Source: Bacteroidia bacterium
GTDB lineage: Bacteria; Bacteroidota; Bacteroidia; Flavobacteriales; Flavobacteriaceae
DNA length: 64,000 nt
Direction of reading: 5' to 3'
Assembly (NCBI GenBank): GCA_030428705.1
Contig: JAUIDI010000002.1
Span: 558,001-622,000, forward strand
Below are positions 45,769-55,928 of the stretch, piece by piece. Each line of letters starts with the position of its first letter. The first letter of the stretch is position 1. Below the pieces are notes generated by a model. It made no database searches and had not been told where the DNA came from. It was given only the letters and a program-made list of their open reading frames with translations. Both the position numbers and the translations under genes were made by a program.

Positions 45769-45795
45769 TAATTCCTTTTACAAAATACTTTAGGG

Positions 45796-48441
45796 CTACT
45801 TCAGCTGTTTCTTCACGGCCACTTCTTGGAAGGCCTCAACGATGTCACTTTCTTGAATATCGTTGTAATTCTTTATCTGTAGACCGCAATCATAGCCCTT
45901 GGATACTTCTTTGACATCATCTTTAAAACGCTTCAAAGATGCCAATTCACCGGTATAGATTACCACGCCATCACGTATCAGGCGAACATTCGAGTTTCTA
46001 AAGATTTTTCCACTGGTCACCATACACCCGGCGATGGTGCCGACCTTCGAAATTTTAAAGGTCTCCCGTATCTCGGCCGTTCCGGTAATCTCTTCCTTGA
46101 TTTCAGGTGAAAGCATTCCTTCCATAGCATCTTTCAAATCATTGATGGCATCATAAATAATGGAATACATTCTGATATCGATCTCTTCTTTTTCAGCAAC
46201 CGCTCGTGCATTGCCCATTGGCCGCACGTTGAACCCTATGATTACCGCATCGGAGGCTGAAGCCAACAACACATCGGACTCTGTAATCGGACCGACTGCC
46301 TTGTGAATGATATTGACCTGAATCTCATCGGTGGACAATTGCTGGAATGAATCGGTCAAAGCCTCCACGGATCCATCCACATCACCTTTAAGAATAATGT
46401 TCAACTCTTTGAAATCGCCAAGTGCAATACGTCTTCCGATTTCATCCAATGTAATATGGCGCTGGGTTCTTACCGATTGCTCGCGTTGTAATTGTGCCCT
46501 ACGGTTGGCGATGCCCTTGGCCTCACGCTCATCTTCCATGACATTGAACTTGTCACCTGCCTGGGGTGCCCCGTCAAGACCTAAAATCGAAATGGGCGAA
46601 GAAGGCCCTACTTTTGTAACATTTTTACCACGTTCATCTTGCATGGCCTTGACCTTACCGCTACAGATACCCGCCAAAACATAATCTCCTATTTTTAGGG
46701 TTCCGGCCTGCACCAAAATCGTCGAAACATACCCTTTTCCTTTGTCCAAAAAGGCTTCAACCACGGTACCGGAAGCCAATTTATTGGGGTTCGCCTTCAA
46801 TTCTAAAAGTTCAGCCTCCAACAATACTTTTTCAAGTAATTCCTTTACGCCTTCACCAGTCTTAGCCGAAATATCGTGCGATTGGATCTTACCGCCCCAA
46901 TCCTCGACCAAAAGGTTCATATTGGCCAGGCCTTCCTTGATCTTATCAGGATTGGCCGTTGGCCTATCAATCTTATTTATTGCAAATACGATAGGTACCC
47001 CCGCCGCCTGGGCGTGGCTAATAGCCTCTTTGGTCTGGGGCATGATGTCATCATCGGCAGCTATCACGATAATCGCAATATCGGTAACCTGGGCACCACG
47101 GGCACGCATGGCGGTAAAGGCCTCGTGACCCGGTGTATCCAAGAAGGATATTTTTTGCCCATTATCCAAGGTAACGGCATAGGCTCCGATATGCTGGGTG
47201 ATGCCACCACTTTCACCCGCAATTACATTTTCTTCCCGTATATAATCCAATAACGATGTTTTACCATGGTCCACATGACCCATAACCGTAACGATTGGGG
47301 CCCTTGGTTCTAAATCTTCGGGAGCATCTTCTTCCTCGACGATACTTTCTTCGATATCGGCGGTCACGAATTCCACTTCATATCCAAATTCTTCGGCCAC
47401 TATCGAAAGGGTCTCCGCATCGAGCCTTTGGTTCATGGTGACCATAATACCCAAAGACATACATGCAGATATAATTTCGGTCGTAGGAACATCCATCATC
47501 GTTGCGACCTCACTTGCGGTCACAAACTCGGTCACCTTGAGTATTTTGCTTTCAAGCTCTTGCTGTTCAAGATCAGCCTCGGTCTGCTGACGATGCTGAT
47601 CCCTTTTGTCCCTACGATACTTGGCACCCTTGCCTTTTTTCGATTTTCCCTGAAGCTTTTCAAGGGTCTCGCGAACCTGCTTTTGTACATCCTCTTCGGT
47701 GGGCTCGACTTTATTGACCGTAGTAAAACGTTTACCTCCTTTTCGATTATCGGAACCTGGACCTCGTGGGCTATCGGTCTTACTGACGATTCGCTTTCTG
47801 CGCTTCTTTCGTTCGCTCGTTTCGCCCTTCTCCGGCTCTTCCTTCTTTTTCTTAGGTTTCTGAAACTTTGAAAGATCTATCTTGTCACCCGCAATTTTTG
47901 GACCGGTAAGTTTTTGATACTGTGTAGCTATCTTCTCTTTCGGAGGCTCTTTCTCTACGACAGCTTCATCTTTCTTCGATGTCACCGCCTTCGAATCGTC
48001 AACCTTTTCTGCCGGTGCCTCTACTTTCTGTTCTTTCTTGGGCTCTTCGACCACTTCTTTTTGAACCCTCTTTTTAGGTTCCAAGTCGATCTTGCCCACA
48101 GTTTTCGGGCCACTGAGTTCCGCTTTGGCCTTGACCACCTCGGAGGCCGCTGCACGCCTTTCACGGGCTAACCTTCTTTCTTCTTGTTCCTGCTCTAACT
48201 GCAATCGTATGGCTTCTTTCTCCTTGCGCTTTTCCTCACCTACTTCTTTGGATGCAACTTTTTTGCTCTTATCGGTCTGAAATTCATCTTGGAGCACGGC
48301 GTACACTTCATCGGATATCTTCGTAGTAGGACGCGCTTCGATTTCGTGCCCCTTGGACGCGAGAAAATCAACGGCCCTGTCCAATGAAATATTGAACTCC
48401 TTGAGTACCTTGTTAAGCCTTATTTTTGCAATTCCTGCCAT
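45796..48441 (-). CDS. infB: Translation initiation factor IF-2
   Basis: 881 residues. The N-terminal IF2_N domain ([20 protein letters not shown]) is followed by a long charged Lys/Glu region to about residue 300. The GTPase begins at residue 388 ([12 protein letters not shown]), with DTPGHEAF and NKIDRP as G3 and G4. Domains II, C1 and C2 complete the factor, ending in [16 protein letters not shown]-like sequence. It loads initiator tRNA on the ribosome. It is the last gene of rimP-nusA-infB, 76 bp after nusA. Confidence 0.97.
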   Translation of the reverse strand: MAGIAKIRLNKVLKEFNISLDRAVDFLASKGHEIEARPTTKISDEVYAVLQDEFQTDKSKKVASKEVGEEKRKEKEAIRLQLEQEQEERRLARERRAAASEVVKAKAELSGPKTVGKIDLEPKKRVQKEVVEEPKKEQKVEAPAEKVDDSKAVTSKKDEAVVEKEPPKEKIATQYQKLTGPKIAGDKIDLSKFQKPKKKKEEPEKGETSERKKRRKRIVSKTDSPRGPGSDNRKGGKRFTTVNKVEPTEEDVQKQVRETLEKLQGKSKKGKGAKYRRDKRDQHRQQTEADLEQQELESKILKVTEFVTASEVATMMDVPTTEIISACMSLGIMVTMNQRLDAETLSIVAEEFGYEVEFVTADIEESIVEEEDAPEDLEPRAPIVTVMGHVDHGKTSLLDYIREENVIAGESGGITQHIGAYAVTLDNGQKISFLDTPGHEAFTAMRARGAQVTDIAIIVIAADDDIMPQTKEAISHAQAAGVPIVFAINKIDRPTANPDKIKEGLANMNLLVEDWGGKIQSHDISAKTGEGVKELLEKVLLEAELLELKANPNKLASGTVVEAFLDKGKGYVSTILVQAGTLKIGDYVLAGICSGKVKAMQDERGKNVTKVGPSSPISILGLDGAPQAGDKFNVMEDEREAKGIANRRAQLQREQSVRTQRHITLDEIGRRIALGDFKELNIILKGDVDGSVEALTDSFQQLSTDEIQVNIIHKAVGPITESDVLLASASDAVIIGFNVRPMGNARAVAEKEEIDIRMYSIIYDAINDLKDAMEGMLSPEIKEEITGTAEIRETFKISKVGTIAGCMVTSGKIFRNSNVRLIRDGVVIYTGELASLKRFKDDVKEVSKGYDCGLQIKNYNDIQESDIVEAFQEVAVKKQLK

Positions 48442-48517
48442 AAATACTTTTTCCTAATTCTTCGAAAACCCGGTATATGCTCACCTGGATTTGCGTTTAT
48501 TCGCTGCTAATATATAG

Positions 48518-49750
48518 CTAATCTTCTAATTCTTCTTTGAGTATGCGTATAACTTCCTCTATCGTCTCTTCTTCCAAATCGGTACGTTTGACCAAATCGT
48601 CAACATCTTGTTCCAATACGCTACGGGCGGTATCCATACCTATTTTCTTGAATTCCTCGATTATCCAAGCTTCTATTTCATCTGAGAATTCCGTCAATTC
48701 CACATCTTCTTCAACGCCTTCACGGAACACATCAATCTCGTAACCCGTCAATTGGCCGGCCAATCTGATATTGTGTCCGCCGCGACCAATGGCCTTTGAA
48801 ACCTCCTCGGGCTTTAGGTAGACCTGAGCGGTCATTTTTTCGTCGTTCAATTTGACCGAAGATACCCTTGCCGGGCTCAAAGCCCTTGTCACCATCAATT
48901 GAGGATTGTTCGTCCAGTTGATAACGTCTATATTTTCATTGCCCAGTTCACGGACGATACCATGAATACGGCTACCTTTCATACCTACACAGGCGCCCAC
49001 AGGATCGATACGGTCATCGTACGAGTCAACGGCCACTTTTGCTTTTTCCCCAGGAATCCGCACCGCTTTTTTAATTGTTATTAGCCCGTCAAAAACCTCA
49101 GGGATTTCTTGAAAGAACAATTGCTCCAAAAACTTGGGGGAGCTTCTCGACATGATAATGGTAGGCTTGCTGCCTTTCAGTTCAACACTCTCGATAATGC
49201 CGCGAACATTATCTCCCTTTCTGAAAAAGTCGGATGGAATCTGCCTATCCTTCGGAAGGATGATCTCATTTCCTTCATCATCCAACAAAATAATGGCTTT
49301 GTGCCTTATATGGTGTACTTCGGCCGTGTAGATCTCACCTTCAAGATCTTTGAACTGCTTGTAAATGGTCGTATTGTCATGTTCATGGATCTTCGATATC
49401 AGGTTCTGCCGCAGGGCCAAAATAGCCCTTCTTCCCAAATCGATCAATTTGACCTCTTCGGATACATCTTCGCCCACCTCGAAATCGGGTTCTATCTTTC
49501 GTGCCTCGGACAAAGAAATCTGCTCGTTGGGCTCTTCGACCTCACCATCCTCTACCACAATGCGGTTTCTCCAGATTTCCAAATCACCCTTGTCGGGGTT
49601 GATAATGATATCAAAGTTTTCATCAGATCCGAATTTCTTTTTCAGGGCGTTTCTAAAAACATCCTCCAAAATTGCCATCAGCGTAACCCTGTCAATAAAC
49701 TTGTCGTCCTTGAACTCCGAGAAAGACTCGATCAGCGCAATATTTTCCAT
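48518..49750 (-). CDS. nusA: Transcription termination/antitermination factor NusA
   Basis: 410 residues, the shorter form without the two C-terminal acidic repeats of E. coli. The N-terminal RNA-polymerase-binding domain (IALIESFSEFKDDKFIDRVT) is followed by an S1 domain at about 130-200 and KH domains with PVGACVGMKGSRIHGIVREL and KAIGRGGHNIRLAGQLTG. It ends with a helical, Glu-rich tail. It regulates pausing and termination, and may act on the leader of its own operon (see 50239-50264). 13 bp after rimP. Confidence 0.97.
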   Translation of the reverse strand: MENIALIESFSEFKDDKFIDRVTLMAILEDVFRNALKKKFGSDENFDIIINPDKGDLEIWRNRIVVEDGEVEEPNEQISLSEARKIEPDFEVGEDVSEEVKLIDLGRRAILALRQNLISKIHEHDNTTIYKQFKDLEGEIYTAEVHHIRHKAIILLDDEGNEIILPKDRQIPSDFFRKGDNVRGIIESVELKGSKPTIIMSRSSPKFLEQLFFQEIPEVFDGLITIKKAVRIPGEKAKVAVDSYDDRIDPVGACVGMKGSRIHGIVRELGNENIDVINWTNNPQLMVTRALSPARVSSVKLNDEKMTAQVYLKPEEVSKAIGRGGHNIRLAGQLTGYEIDVFREGVEEDVELTEFSDEIEAWIIEEFKKIGMDTARSVLEQDVDDLVKRTDLEEETIEEVIRILKEELED

Positions 49751-49763
49751 TACTTAACTAGAA

Positions 49764-50225
49764 TTAAAATTTTAATATAACCTTTGCTTCTTTAATGTCG
49801 GCGAAAGCGATTTCACGCTTTTTTTGAACCGTAACCTTACCTTTTCCAACGGGTTTGGGTTCCCGTGCTTTCCATTCCAAAATAATTCCTTTATCGGTCG
49901 TTTCCGTCAAATTGGCCTCGAAGCTTTCTTCAAGGGTATCGACCCTAACTTTTCTACCGATATTCTTTTTATACTGTCTGGGCAAGAGAAGCGGCGAAGC
50001 TGCTCCGGCCGATGTCACCTCAATTGAAAAATCTTCTTCTTCCCTATCCAAATTATGTTCGATGGCCCTACTTATCGTTATACAATCTTCGATGGTAACA
50101 CCGTCATCACCATCCAAGACTACTTTAATCTTGTTGTCGGGCGAAACCGAAAAATCGATCAAGAACAACGACCCATCTTTTGTCAGGGCATCCTTTAAAA
50201 GCACATCTACTTTCTCCTTCAACAT
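49764..50225 (-). CDS. rimP: Ribosome maturation factor RimP
   Basis: 153 residues. The N-terminal half has [20 protein letters not shown] and [20 protein letters not shown], and the C-terminal Sm-like half has [20 protein letters not shown] and GRKVRV, as in RimP. It assists maturation of the 30S subunit. It heads the conserved rimP-nusA-infB operon. The leader between promoter and ATG carries a hairpin followed by six T bases. Confidence 0.95.
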   Translation of the reverse strand: MLKEKVDVLLKDALTKDGSLFLIDFSVSPDNKIKVVLDGDDGVTIEDCITISRAIEHNLDREEEDFSIEVTSAGAASPLLLPRQYKKNIGRKVRVDTLEESFEANLTETTDKGIILEWKAREPKPVGKGKVTVQKKREIAFADIKEAKVILKF

Positions 50226-50238
50226 AACCCTAAGAAAT

Positions 50239-50264
50239 AAAAAAGAGGACTATAACGGTCCCCT
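50239..50264 (-). terminator. Attenuator-like hairpin in the rimP-nusA-infB leader
   Basis: On the minus strand AGGGGAC pairs with GTCCTCT (one G-T wobble) around a 7-base loop, followed by TTTTTT. It lies between the -7 element at 50295-50302 and the rimP ATG at 50225, so it is in the leader of the operon and could stop early transcripts. Confidence 0.65.
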
Positions 50265-50294
50265 CATGAATACTTTGATATCCTTTCAGTCGTG

Positions 50295-50302
50295 CAAATA
50301 TA
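50295..50302 (-). promoter_or_regulatory. -7 element of the rimP-nusA-infB operon
   Basis: TATATTTG on the minus strand is an exact TAnnTTTG match, about 70 bases upstream of the ATG. The nearest TTTG upstream is only 14 bases away, shorter than the usual spacer. Confidence 0.6.
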
Positions 50303-50397
50303 CATTTTTTTTGAAACAAAAATAATTATCGGCCCAAACCTTATTCAAAGCATTTAATAGTACTTTTAAAGAAACTAACCGATTACTACCGATATTT

Positions 50398-51768
50398 ATG
50401 GATATTCTTTCATCTTTCGACCTGATTATAGCTGCGGCCGTAATCGTTATTCTTTCTTTCTGGTTCAACGGCATTTCTAAAAAGACGAACATACCTTCTG
50501 TCTTGATGTTGATCGTACTTGGCGTAATTCTACAGTATGTTCTGAAATTTTTTGTGTCGGATATTCCCGATTTTGCCGGGTCGCTTGAAATTTTGGGAAC
50601 GGTGGGACTTATCATGATCGTTCTTGAGGCCGCCCTGGAATTGGAACTGAAACGTGAAAAGCTGTTGCCCATTCTCAAATCGATGGCCGTGGCACTGATC
50701 GGTCTGGTCGCTTCGGCATGGGTGGCCGCATTGATCATCTATCAATTCATACCCGAGATGACCATGCAATCCGCTTGGTTGTATGCGACCCCTTTGTCGA
50801 TTTTGTCAAGCGCCATCATCATACCCAGTGTAGGCGGATTAGCGGCTGACAAGAAGGAATTCCATATTTACGAAAGCACCTTTTCGGATATTATGGGGAT
50901 TATGATGTTCTACTTTCTGGCCGGGGGATTGGATCCTGCAGAGGACTCCGGGGTGACCGGATTTGCCGGAAACATTGTATTGACCATAGTCGTGGCCCTG
51001 GTCGCCAGTTATGCGCTTATTCTTATCTTTCAAAGAATAAAGAGCCAGGCTAAACAGTTTTTGCTCATCGCCGTGCTATTATTGCTCTACGCCGTCGGCA
51101 AGAAAATGCACCTGTCTTCTTTGATCATCATTCTGGTTTTCGGATTGGTCATTAAAAACATCAAAGTGTTTTTCCCCGGGAAAATGGATGTTTTTCTTGA
51201 AAACGAAAAAATACACCAAATCTATCATGAACTACATATCATCACCCTAGAAACGGCTTTTGTCATACGCACCTTTTTCTTTGTCATTTTTGGCCTTTCT
51301 ATCGTTCTGGCTTCGCTATTTAGTTTAAAAGTGGCCCTGATCAGTATATTGGTCATCGCCTCGATCTATGCTATTCGCTTTGTACTGTTACGTGTTTTTG
51401 TAGGGAAGGATATATTACCGCAACTTTTTATTGCCCCAAGAGGATTGATTACCGTACTGCTTTTCTATGCTATCCCGGCACAGGCACAAATCGCTAGTTT
51501 TGAGTCGGGCGTACTACTTTTTGTAATAATCGCCACAAGCTTGATCATGACCTGGGCCATGATTAAGGACAAAAAGAAAATGGGCACCCTGCTGGACGAA
51601 ATCGACCAAGAACTATTGGAAAGAAACGAGGCGGAAGATGTATTAAGAGAACATGAAGAAGCAAAAGGGCATAAGGAAACTCAAGGAGAAAATACAACTG
51701 ATAAAATTAATCAAGAATCGCCTAAAGAAAGTGATTTAGATCCTGACGATCAGTTTCAAGGGCATTAG
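50398..51768 (+). CDS. Cation:proton antiporter (Na+/H+ exchanger domain)
   Basis: 456 residues with about twelve helices in residues 1-390, of the sodium/hydrogen exchanger family. LEAALELELKREKLLP, the SSAIIIPSVGGL unwound-helix region (in place of the usual discontinuous helix) and DIMGIMMFYFLAGG are the transport-core segments. After the last helix comes a hydrophilic tail of about 65 residues rich in Glu, Lys and Asp. It is divergent from rimP and ends in a perfect terminator. Ion preference is not readable. Confidence 0.88.
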   Translation: MDILSSFDLIIAAAVIVILSFWFNGISKKTNIPSVLMLIVLGVILQYVLKFFVSDIPDFAGSLEILGTVGLIMIVLEAALELELKREKLLPILKSMAVALIGLVASAWVAALIIYQFIPEMTMQSAWLYATPLSILSSAIIIPSVGGLAADKKEFHIYESTFSDIMGIMMFYFLAGGLDPAEDSGVTGFAGNIVLTIVVALVASYALILIFQRIKSQAKQFLLIAVLLLLYAVGKKMHLSSLIIILVFGLVIKNIKVFFPGKMDVFLENEKIHQIYHELHIITLETAFVIRTFFFVIFGLSIVLASLFSLKVALISILVIASIYAIRFVLLRVFVGKDILPQLFIAPRGLITVLLFYAIPAQAQIASFESGVLLFVIIATSLIMTWAMIKDKKKMGTLLDEIDQELLERNEAEDVLREHEEAKGHKETQGENTTDKINQESPKESDLDPDDQFQGH

Positions 51769-51773
51769 AAAAT

Positions 51774-51802
51774 ATAAAATCCCGATTTGATCGGGATTTT
51801 AT
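51774..51802. terminator. Perfect bidirectional terminator between antiporter and tRNA-Gln
   Basis: ATAAAATCCCGAT and ATCGGGATTTTAT form a 13-bp perfect stem around TTG. It serves the antiporter gene (plus) and tRNA-Gln (minus, ending four bases away). Confidence 0.9.
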
Positions 51803-51805
51803 TTG

Positions 51806-51877
51806 TTGGCCTACTAGGACTCGAACCTAGAATGACTGGACCAAAACCAGTAGTGTTGCCAATTACACCATAGGCCA
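51806..51877 (-). tRNA. tRNA-Gln (anticodon UUG)
   Basis: On the minus strand the acceptor arms TGGCCTA and TAGGCCA pair perfectly. The D arm contains GTGTAATTGGCAACAC, the anticodon stem ACTGG/CCAGT encloses TTTTGGT (anticodon TTG), and the T arm CTAGGTTCGAGTCCTAG is canonical. The CCA end is not encoded. Confidence 0.97.
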
Positions 51878-51939
51878 TTAAATCTATAAAGAGTGCCCGC
51901 CCGCCGTAGTCTCCACCCAGCGGAGTGCAAATGCGGGTG

Positions 51940-51970
51940 CAAATTTAGAACAAAGTTTGGTTTGCACAAA
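51940..51970 (-). promoter_or_regulatory. Consensus promoter of tRNA-Gln
   Basis: On the minus strand TTTG (51967-51970), a 19-base spacer and TAAATTTG (51940-51947) match the consensus exactly; about 60 bp before the mature tRNA. Confidence 0.75.
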
Positions 51971-52090
51971 CATTTTTGGTCACAATAGCTTAAAAAATCA
52001 AGGTGGGGTGCGCTGTTAACGATTTATAAAATTCTAGCCATAAATCTATTATAATCACTAAATTCGCCCCATCGAAAAATCAAACATTGC

Positions 52091-55000
52091 ATGTTTTCAA
52101 AGAACTTCGAGAAATGGGACACGATCCTCGGATGGGTCGTTTTTTTTATAGCCCTTATCGTTTACGCCATTACCGTTGAACCTACCAACAGTTTTTGGGA
52201 TGCCGGCGAATATATCGCCACCTCGGCCAAGTTACAGGTCGGTCACCCGCCGGGAGCACCTCTTTTGCAAATGATTGGCGCCTTTTTTGCTATGTTCGCT
52301 TTTGAGCCCGATCAAGTGGCCCGAATGGTCAACTATGTCTCGGGGGTATCGAGTGCTTTTACCATCCTCTTCATGTTCTGGACGATTACCAACCTCGTTC
52401 GAAAACTTATTGGCGAAGGAAAAAAGTTGACCAATAGCAAGGCGATTGCCGTTTTGGGCAGTGGAATCGTCGGCAGCCTCGCCTTTACCTTTTCTGATAG
52501 TTTTTGGTTCAATGCCGTAGAGACCGAAGTGTATTCCATGGCCAGTTTTATTATGGCGTTATTGTTATGGCTTGGCCTAAAATGGACGGATAATTTAGAA
52601 GACCCAAGGGGTAATCGTTGGTTGGTTCTAATTTCTTTCGTGGTAGGATTGACCTTCGGAATACAGTTCATGGGCTTTTTGGCGATACCATCTATTGGTT
52701 TGTTATATTATTTCAAGACCTACAAAAAGACGACCATAAAGAACTTCTTGATCGCAAATGCGGTCGTCATCGGAATATTGATGTTGGTCTATAAGTTTTC
52801 ATTGACCTATGTCTTAAAATTATTCGGATGGGGCGAGGTCTTTTTCATCAATAGTATCGGACTACCTTTTAATTCCGGGTCCATTATTATCGGACTGCTT
52901 TTTGTCGGCGCATTTTATTGGGGACTACGATATACGCGAAAGAACAATTTCAAAACGGCCAATACCATCGTACTCTGTTTGATGTTCTTATTTCTCGGTT
53001 TCTCTTCATGGATAATGCTTCCGATCCGTGCAAATGCCAATGTGGTCATCAATGAGAACAATCCGGCCGATGCCCGTGCACTCTTGGCCTATTATAATCG
53101 TGAACAGTATCCCGGGGTCGACAGCCCGATTTATGGTACGTATTACTCCGATATGTTCGCACCTGCGGGAGAGGACAAGGATGAAAAACCAAAATATGAA
53201 AAGGACGAAACTTTAGGAAAATACGTCATTGTCAATCACTACAAAGGCGCTTTGCAAGGTCCGAATCCGAAACATCGTGGCATTCTCCCGCGAATGTGGA
53301 GTGTCCAGAATGCCGAGAATTATATGAAATATTTCGGCCCGCTCGATTTTAAGATGAAGCAGTCGAACGAAGAACTACGAAAAGCGGTCGATCAGGTAAA
53401 GACCGGGTTTGCCAATGGCGAGATAGATGCCGAACAATACATCAGTTTTCTCAAACGGTTTAACGAATACCTCGAGGTGCAACCGCCAACCGTTTGGCAG
53501 AATATCAAGTACATGTTCGAATTTCAGTTCGGTTATATGTATTGGCGGTATTTTATGTGGAATTTCGCTGGAAAGGAAAACGACGTACAAGGTCGATATA
53601 ACGGAAATGGTAATTGGCTGTCGGGCATACCCATTGTCGATGCGGCCCGCTTGGGTAGCCAAGATAATCTTCCGACCGATATCAAAGAGAACAAGGCCCG
53701 CAACACTTACTTCTTTTTACCCTTGATCTTGGGTTTGATAGGATTGATTTTTCAGGTTTCGAAGAACCCAAAACAGTTTTGGGTACTCGCCATTTTTTTC
53801 CTGTTTACTGGCATTGCCATACAATTCTATACGAATCCGGGAATCTTTCAACCCCGTGAGAGGGATTATTCATTGGTCGGATCGTTCTATGTATTCGCCC
53901 TATGGATCAGTCTTGGCGTTTATGGTCTTTTCGATGAATTCAAAAAATGGTTGACACCCAAGATATTGGCCCCTATAGTGACCGTCGTTTGCTTTTTGGC
54001 AGTACCAACGGTCATGGCCTATCAAAATTGGGACGATCATGACCGTTCGAACCGCTTTACCGCCAATGCCTCGGCAAAGGCCTATCTTGATTCGTGCCAA
54101 GAAGATACCGGGGCCATTCTATTTACGATCGGTGACAACGATACTTTTCCCCTTTGGTATGCCCAGGAAATAGAAGGTTATCGTACCGATGTTCGAATTG
54201 TCTGTACCAGTCTTTTTGAAACCGATTGGTACGTTGACCAAATGAAACGTAAGGCCTACGAAAGCGACCCTATCCCTTCACAGATAGCCCATGATAAATA
54301 CCGATGGGGTTCCCGTGATGTATTGTACCATCAGGGGATAACCGAGAATCGTTGGCCCATAAAAGATTTTATCAATTGGCTCGATAGCGATAAACCGCAA
54401 ACCAAGTTAAAGCACATTTTACAGCAACAGGGCGCCGATTTGAGTGACTATTCGATGAACACCCAAAATATCGTGTACTATCCGACTAATAAAATTCGTA
54501 TTCCGGTGAACAAAAAGAATGTCTTGGAAAGCGGATTGGTTAAAATGAAGGACAGCGCCGATATTGTGGACTATATCGATATCGACCTTCCGACAAGTGC
54601 TATCACGAAGAAGAGTATGATGATGCTGGATATTCTCGCCAATAACGACTGGAAAAGACCGATCTATTTTTCAGGAGGAAGTTTTGACGATGCCGAATAC
54701 ATTTGGATGAAAGACTATCTGCAATTAGATGGTATGGCCTATAAATTGGTACCCATCAGAACCGAACGCCGAAATTCGTTCGAGTTAGGTAGGATAGACA
54801 GTGATCTTATGTACGATATCGTAATGAAATGGGATTGGGGCAATTCGGGAAGCCCCGATATTTACCACGACCCCCAGACCCGAATTCAAAGCATTTCGTA
54901 TCGAAGCAATTTGGCACGTTTGGTCGAAACATTGATAGCCGAAGAAAAGATCGATAAGGCAAAGGATATCATCAATTTGGCCATGGACAATATACCCGTC

Positions 55001-55456
55001 GATTATTTCGGTTACTATACTTTCGTAGAACCTTTTGTCGATGGCTATTTTAAGGTCGGTGAAACGACAAAAGCAAGGGAATTGTTCGAAAAACTAAAAA
55101 CCAAATATCAAGAACGATTGGAGTATTATTCGGGCATGACTTTGGACGCCCAATATACCAACATAGACGAAATTATTTCGGACATGGAAGGTTATCGGAG
55201 AAATATAGACATCCTTATCAACAATAACGACCGCGAATTGGCCGAAAAAGAAACCTTGGTATTCAATGAATACATTGATAGGTTTGACCATTTCTATAAA
55301 AGTGAGGAGCCTTCGATAGAACCCGAACCAAATAGAAATCCTGATATGGTCGATACCGTTGAAACCTTGGACACCATGGCTCAAGATGCCACCTCAACAA
55401 ACAATACGGAGATATCTGAAGAAATCAAGGATACTACCCTAGCACCCCAAAATTGA
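52091..55456 (+). CDS. DUF2723 family multi-pass membrane protein
   Basis: 1121 residues. The N-terminal membrane domain (about ten helices, residues 15-320 and again 530-650) opens with the DUF2723 signature FWDAGEYIATSAKLQVGHPP. This is reminiscent of GT-C glycosyltransferases, with acidic residues in the first periplasmic loop. A large soluble region of about 450 residues (YPGVDSPIYGTYYSDMF, IGDNDTFPLWYAQEIEGYRT) and a low-complexity Glu/Thr tail follow. The family is universal in Bacteroidota; a protein O-mannosyltransferase-like role has been suggested for relatives. Its 213-bp upstream region also holds the tRNA-Gln promoter. Confidence 0.92.
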   Translation: MFSKNFEKWDTILGWVVFFIALIVYAITVEPTNSFWDAGEYIATSAKLQVGHPPGAPLLQMIGAFFAMFAFEPDQVARMVNYVSGVSSAFTILFMFWTITNLVRKLIGEGKKLTNSKAIAVLGSGIVGSLAFTFSDSFWFNAVETEVYSMASFIMALLLWLGLKWTDNLEDPRGNRWLVLISFVVGLTFGIQFMGFLAIPSIGLLYYFKTYKKTTIKNFLIANAVVIGILMLVYKFSLTYVLKLFGWGEVFFINSIGLPFNSGSIIIGLLFVGAFYWGLRYTRKNNFKTANTIVLCLMFLFLGFSSWIMLPIRANANVVINENNPADARALLAYYNREQYPGVDSPIYGTYYSDMFAPAGEDKDEKPKYEKDETLGKYVIVNHYKGALQGPNPKHRGILPRMWSVQNAENYMKYFGPLDFKMKQSNEELRKAVDQVKTGFANGEIDAEQYISFLKRFNEYLEVQPPTVWQNIKYMFEFQFGYMYWRYFMWNFAGKENDVQGRYNGNGNWLSGIPIVDAARLGSQDNLPTDIKENKARNTYFFLPLILGLIGLIFQVSKNPKQFWVLAIFFLFTGIAIQFYTNPGIFQPRERDYSLVGSFYVFALWISLGVYGLFDEFKKWLTPKILAPIVTVVCFLAVPTVMAYQNWDDHDRSNRFTANASAKAYLDSCQEDTGAILFTIGDNDTFPLWYAQEIEGYRTDVRIVCTSLFETDWYVDQMKRKAYESDPIPSQIAHDKYRWGSRDVLYHQGITENRWPIKDFINWLDSDKPQTKLKHILQQQGADLSDYSMNTQNIVYYPTNKIRIPVNKKNVLESGLVKMKDSADIVDYIDIDLPTSAITKKSMMMLDILANNDWKRPIYFSGGSFDDAEYIWMKDYLQLDGMAYKLVPIRTERRNSFELGRIDSDLMYDIVMKWDWGNSGSPDIYHDPQTRIQSISYRSNLARLVETLIAEEKIDKAKDIINLAMDNIPVDYFGYYTFVEPFVDGYFKVGETTKARELFEKLKTKYQERLEYYSGMTLDAQYTNIDEIISDMEGYRRNIDILINNNDRELAEKETLVFNEYIDRFDHFYKSEEPSIEPEPNRNPDMVDTVETLDTMAQDATSTNNTEISEEIKDTTLAPQN

Positions 55457-55535
55457 CACTTTATCAAGTATGTTAATAAAGCTCAAAGTTTGAAAAAATC
55501 TTGGTTTTTAAACAGAAAGTTCTGGAGGTCTAGCT

Positions 55536-55832
55536 TTAAACATATTCACTAAGAATACCAATCAAGGTATTGGCATCTTGCTCTCCGCTTTGGCGCCAGA
55601 CCATTTCTCCCTTTTTGTAAATCATAAGGGTCGGGAGCCCCTTAACCCGCAATGCTTGCGAAAGTTCTTTGTTCTTGTCGACATCGATCTTAATGACCTT
55701 GCCCTTATCGCCCAAGGCGGCCGCCACATCGCGTAATACGGCGTGCATGGCAGTGGATTGTTCGTTCCATTCCGCATAAAAGTCCAATAACACCGGAACT
55801 TTTAAATCTATAAGGTCGCCGAATTTTGACAT
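55536..55832 (-). CDS. Thioredoxin-fold protein lacking the CxxC active site
   Basis: 98 residues with a clean thioredoxin fold: strand VPVLLDFYAEW, later VIKIDVDKNKEL and the cis-proline loop VKGLPTLMIYKKG. At the place of the WCGPC active site the sequence reads WNEQST (residues 22-27), and the protein contains no cysteine. It therefore cannot do thiol-disulfide exchange and may act as a chaperone or structural partner. It is a single gene with a -7 element 24 bases upstream. Confidence 0.87.
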   Translation of the reverse strand: MSKFGDLIDLKVPVLLDFYAEWNEQSTAMHAVLRDVAAALGDKGKVIKIDVDKNKELSQALRVKGLPTLMIYKKGEMVWRQSGEQDANTLIGILSEYV

Positions 55833-55855
55833 ATATGAAGCATTGCGTTATGCGC

Positions 55856-55863
55856 CAAATGTA
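55856..55863 (-). promoter_or_regulatory. -7 element of the thioredoxin-like gene
   Basis: TACATTTG on the minus strand, an exact TAnnTTTG match, 23 bases before the ATG. No TTG at the -33 spacing. Confidence 0.5.
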
Positions 55864-55928
55864 GTAAAAATTGTGAAAATATCGATGTTACAAGGCTTTT
55901 TGTAGTACTTCATAATCATTCTAATACA

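Noticed and set aside
51925-51944. Direct repeat GTGCAAAT ... GTGCAAAT near the tRNA-Gln promoter
   Set aside because: Two copies of an 8-mer; the second is just part of the -7 element, so no separate function is claimed.
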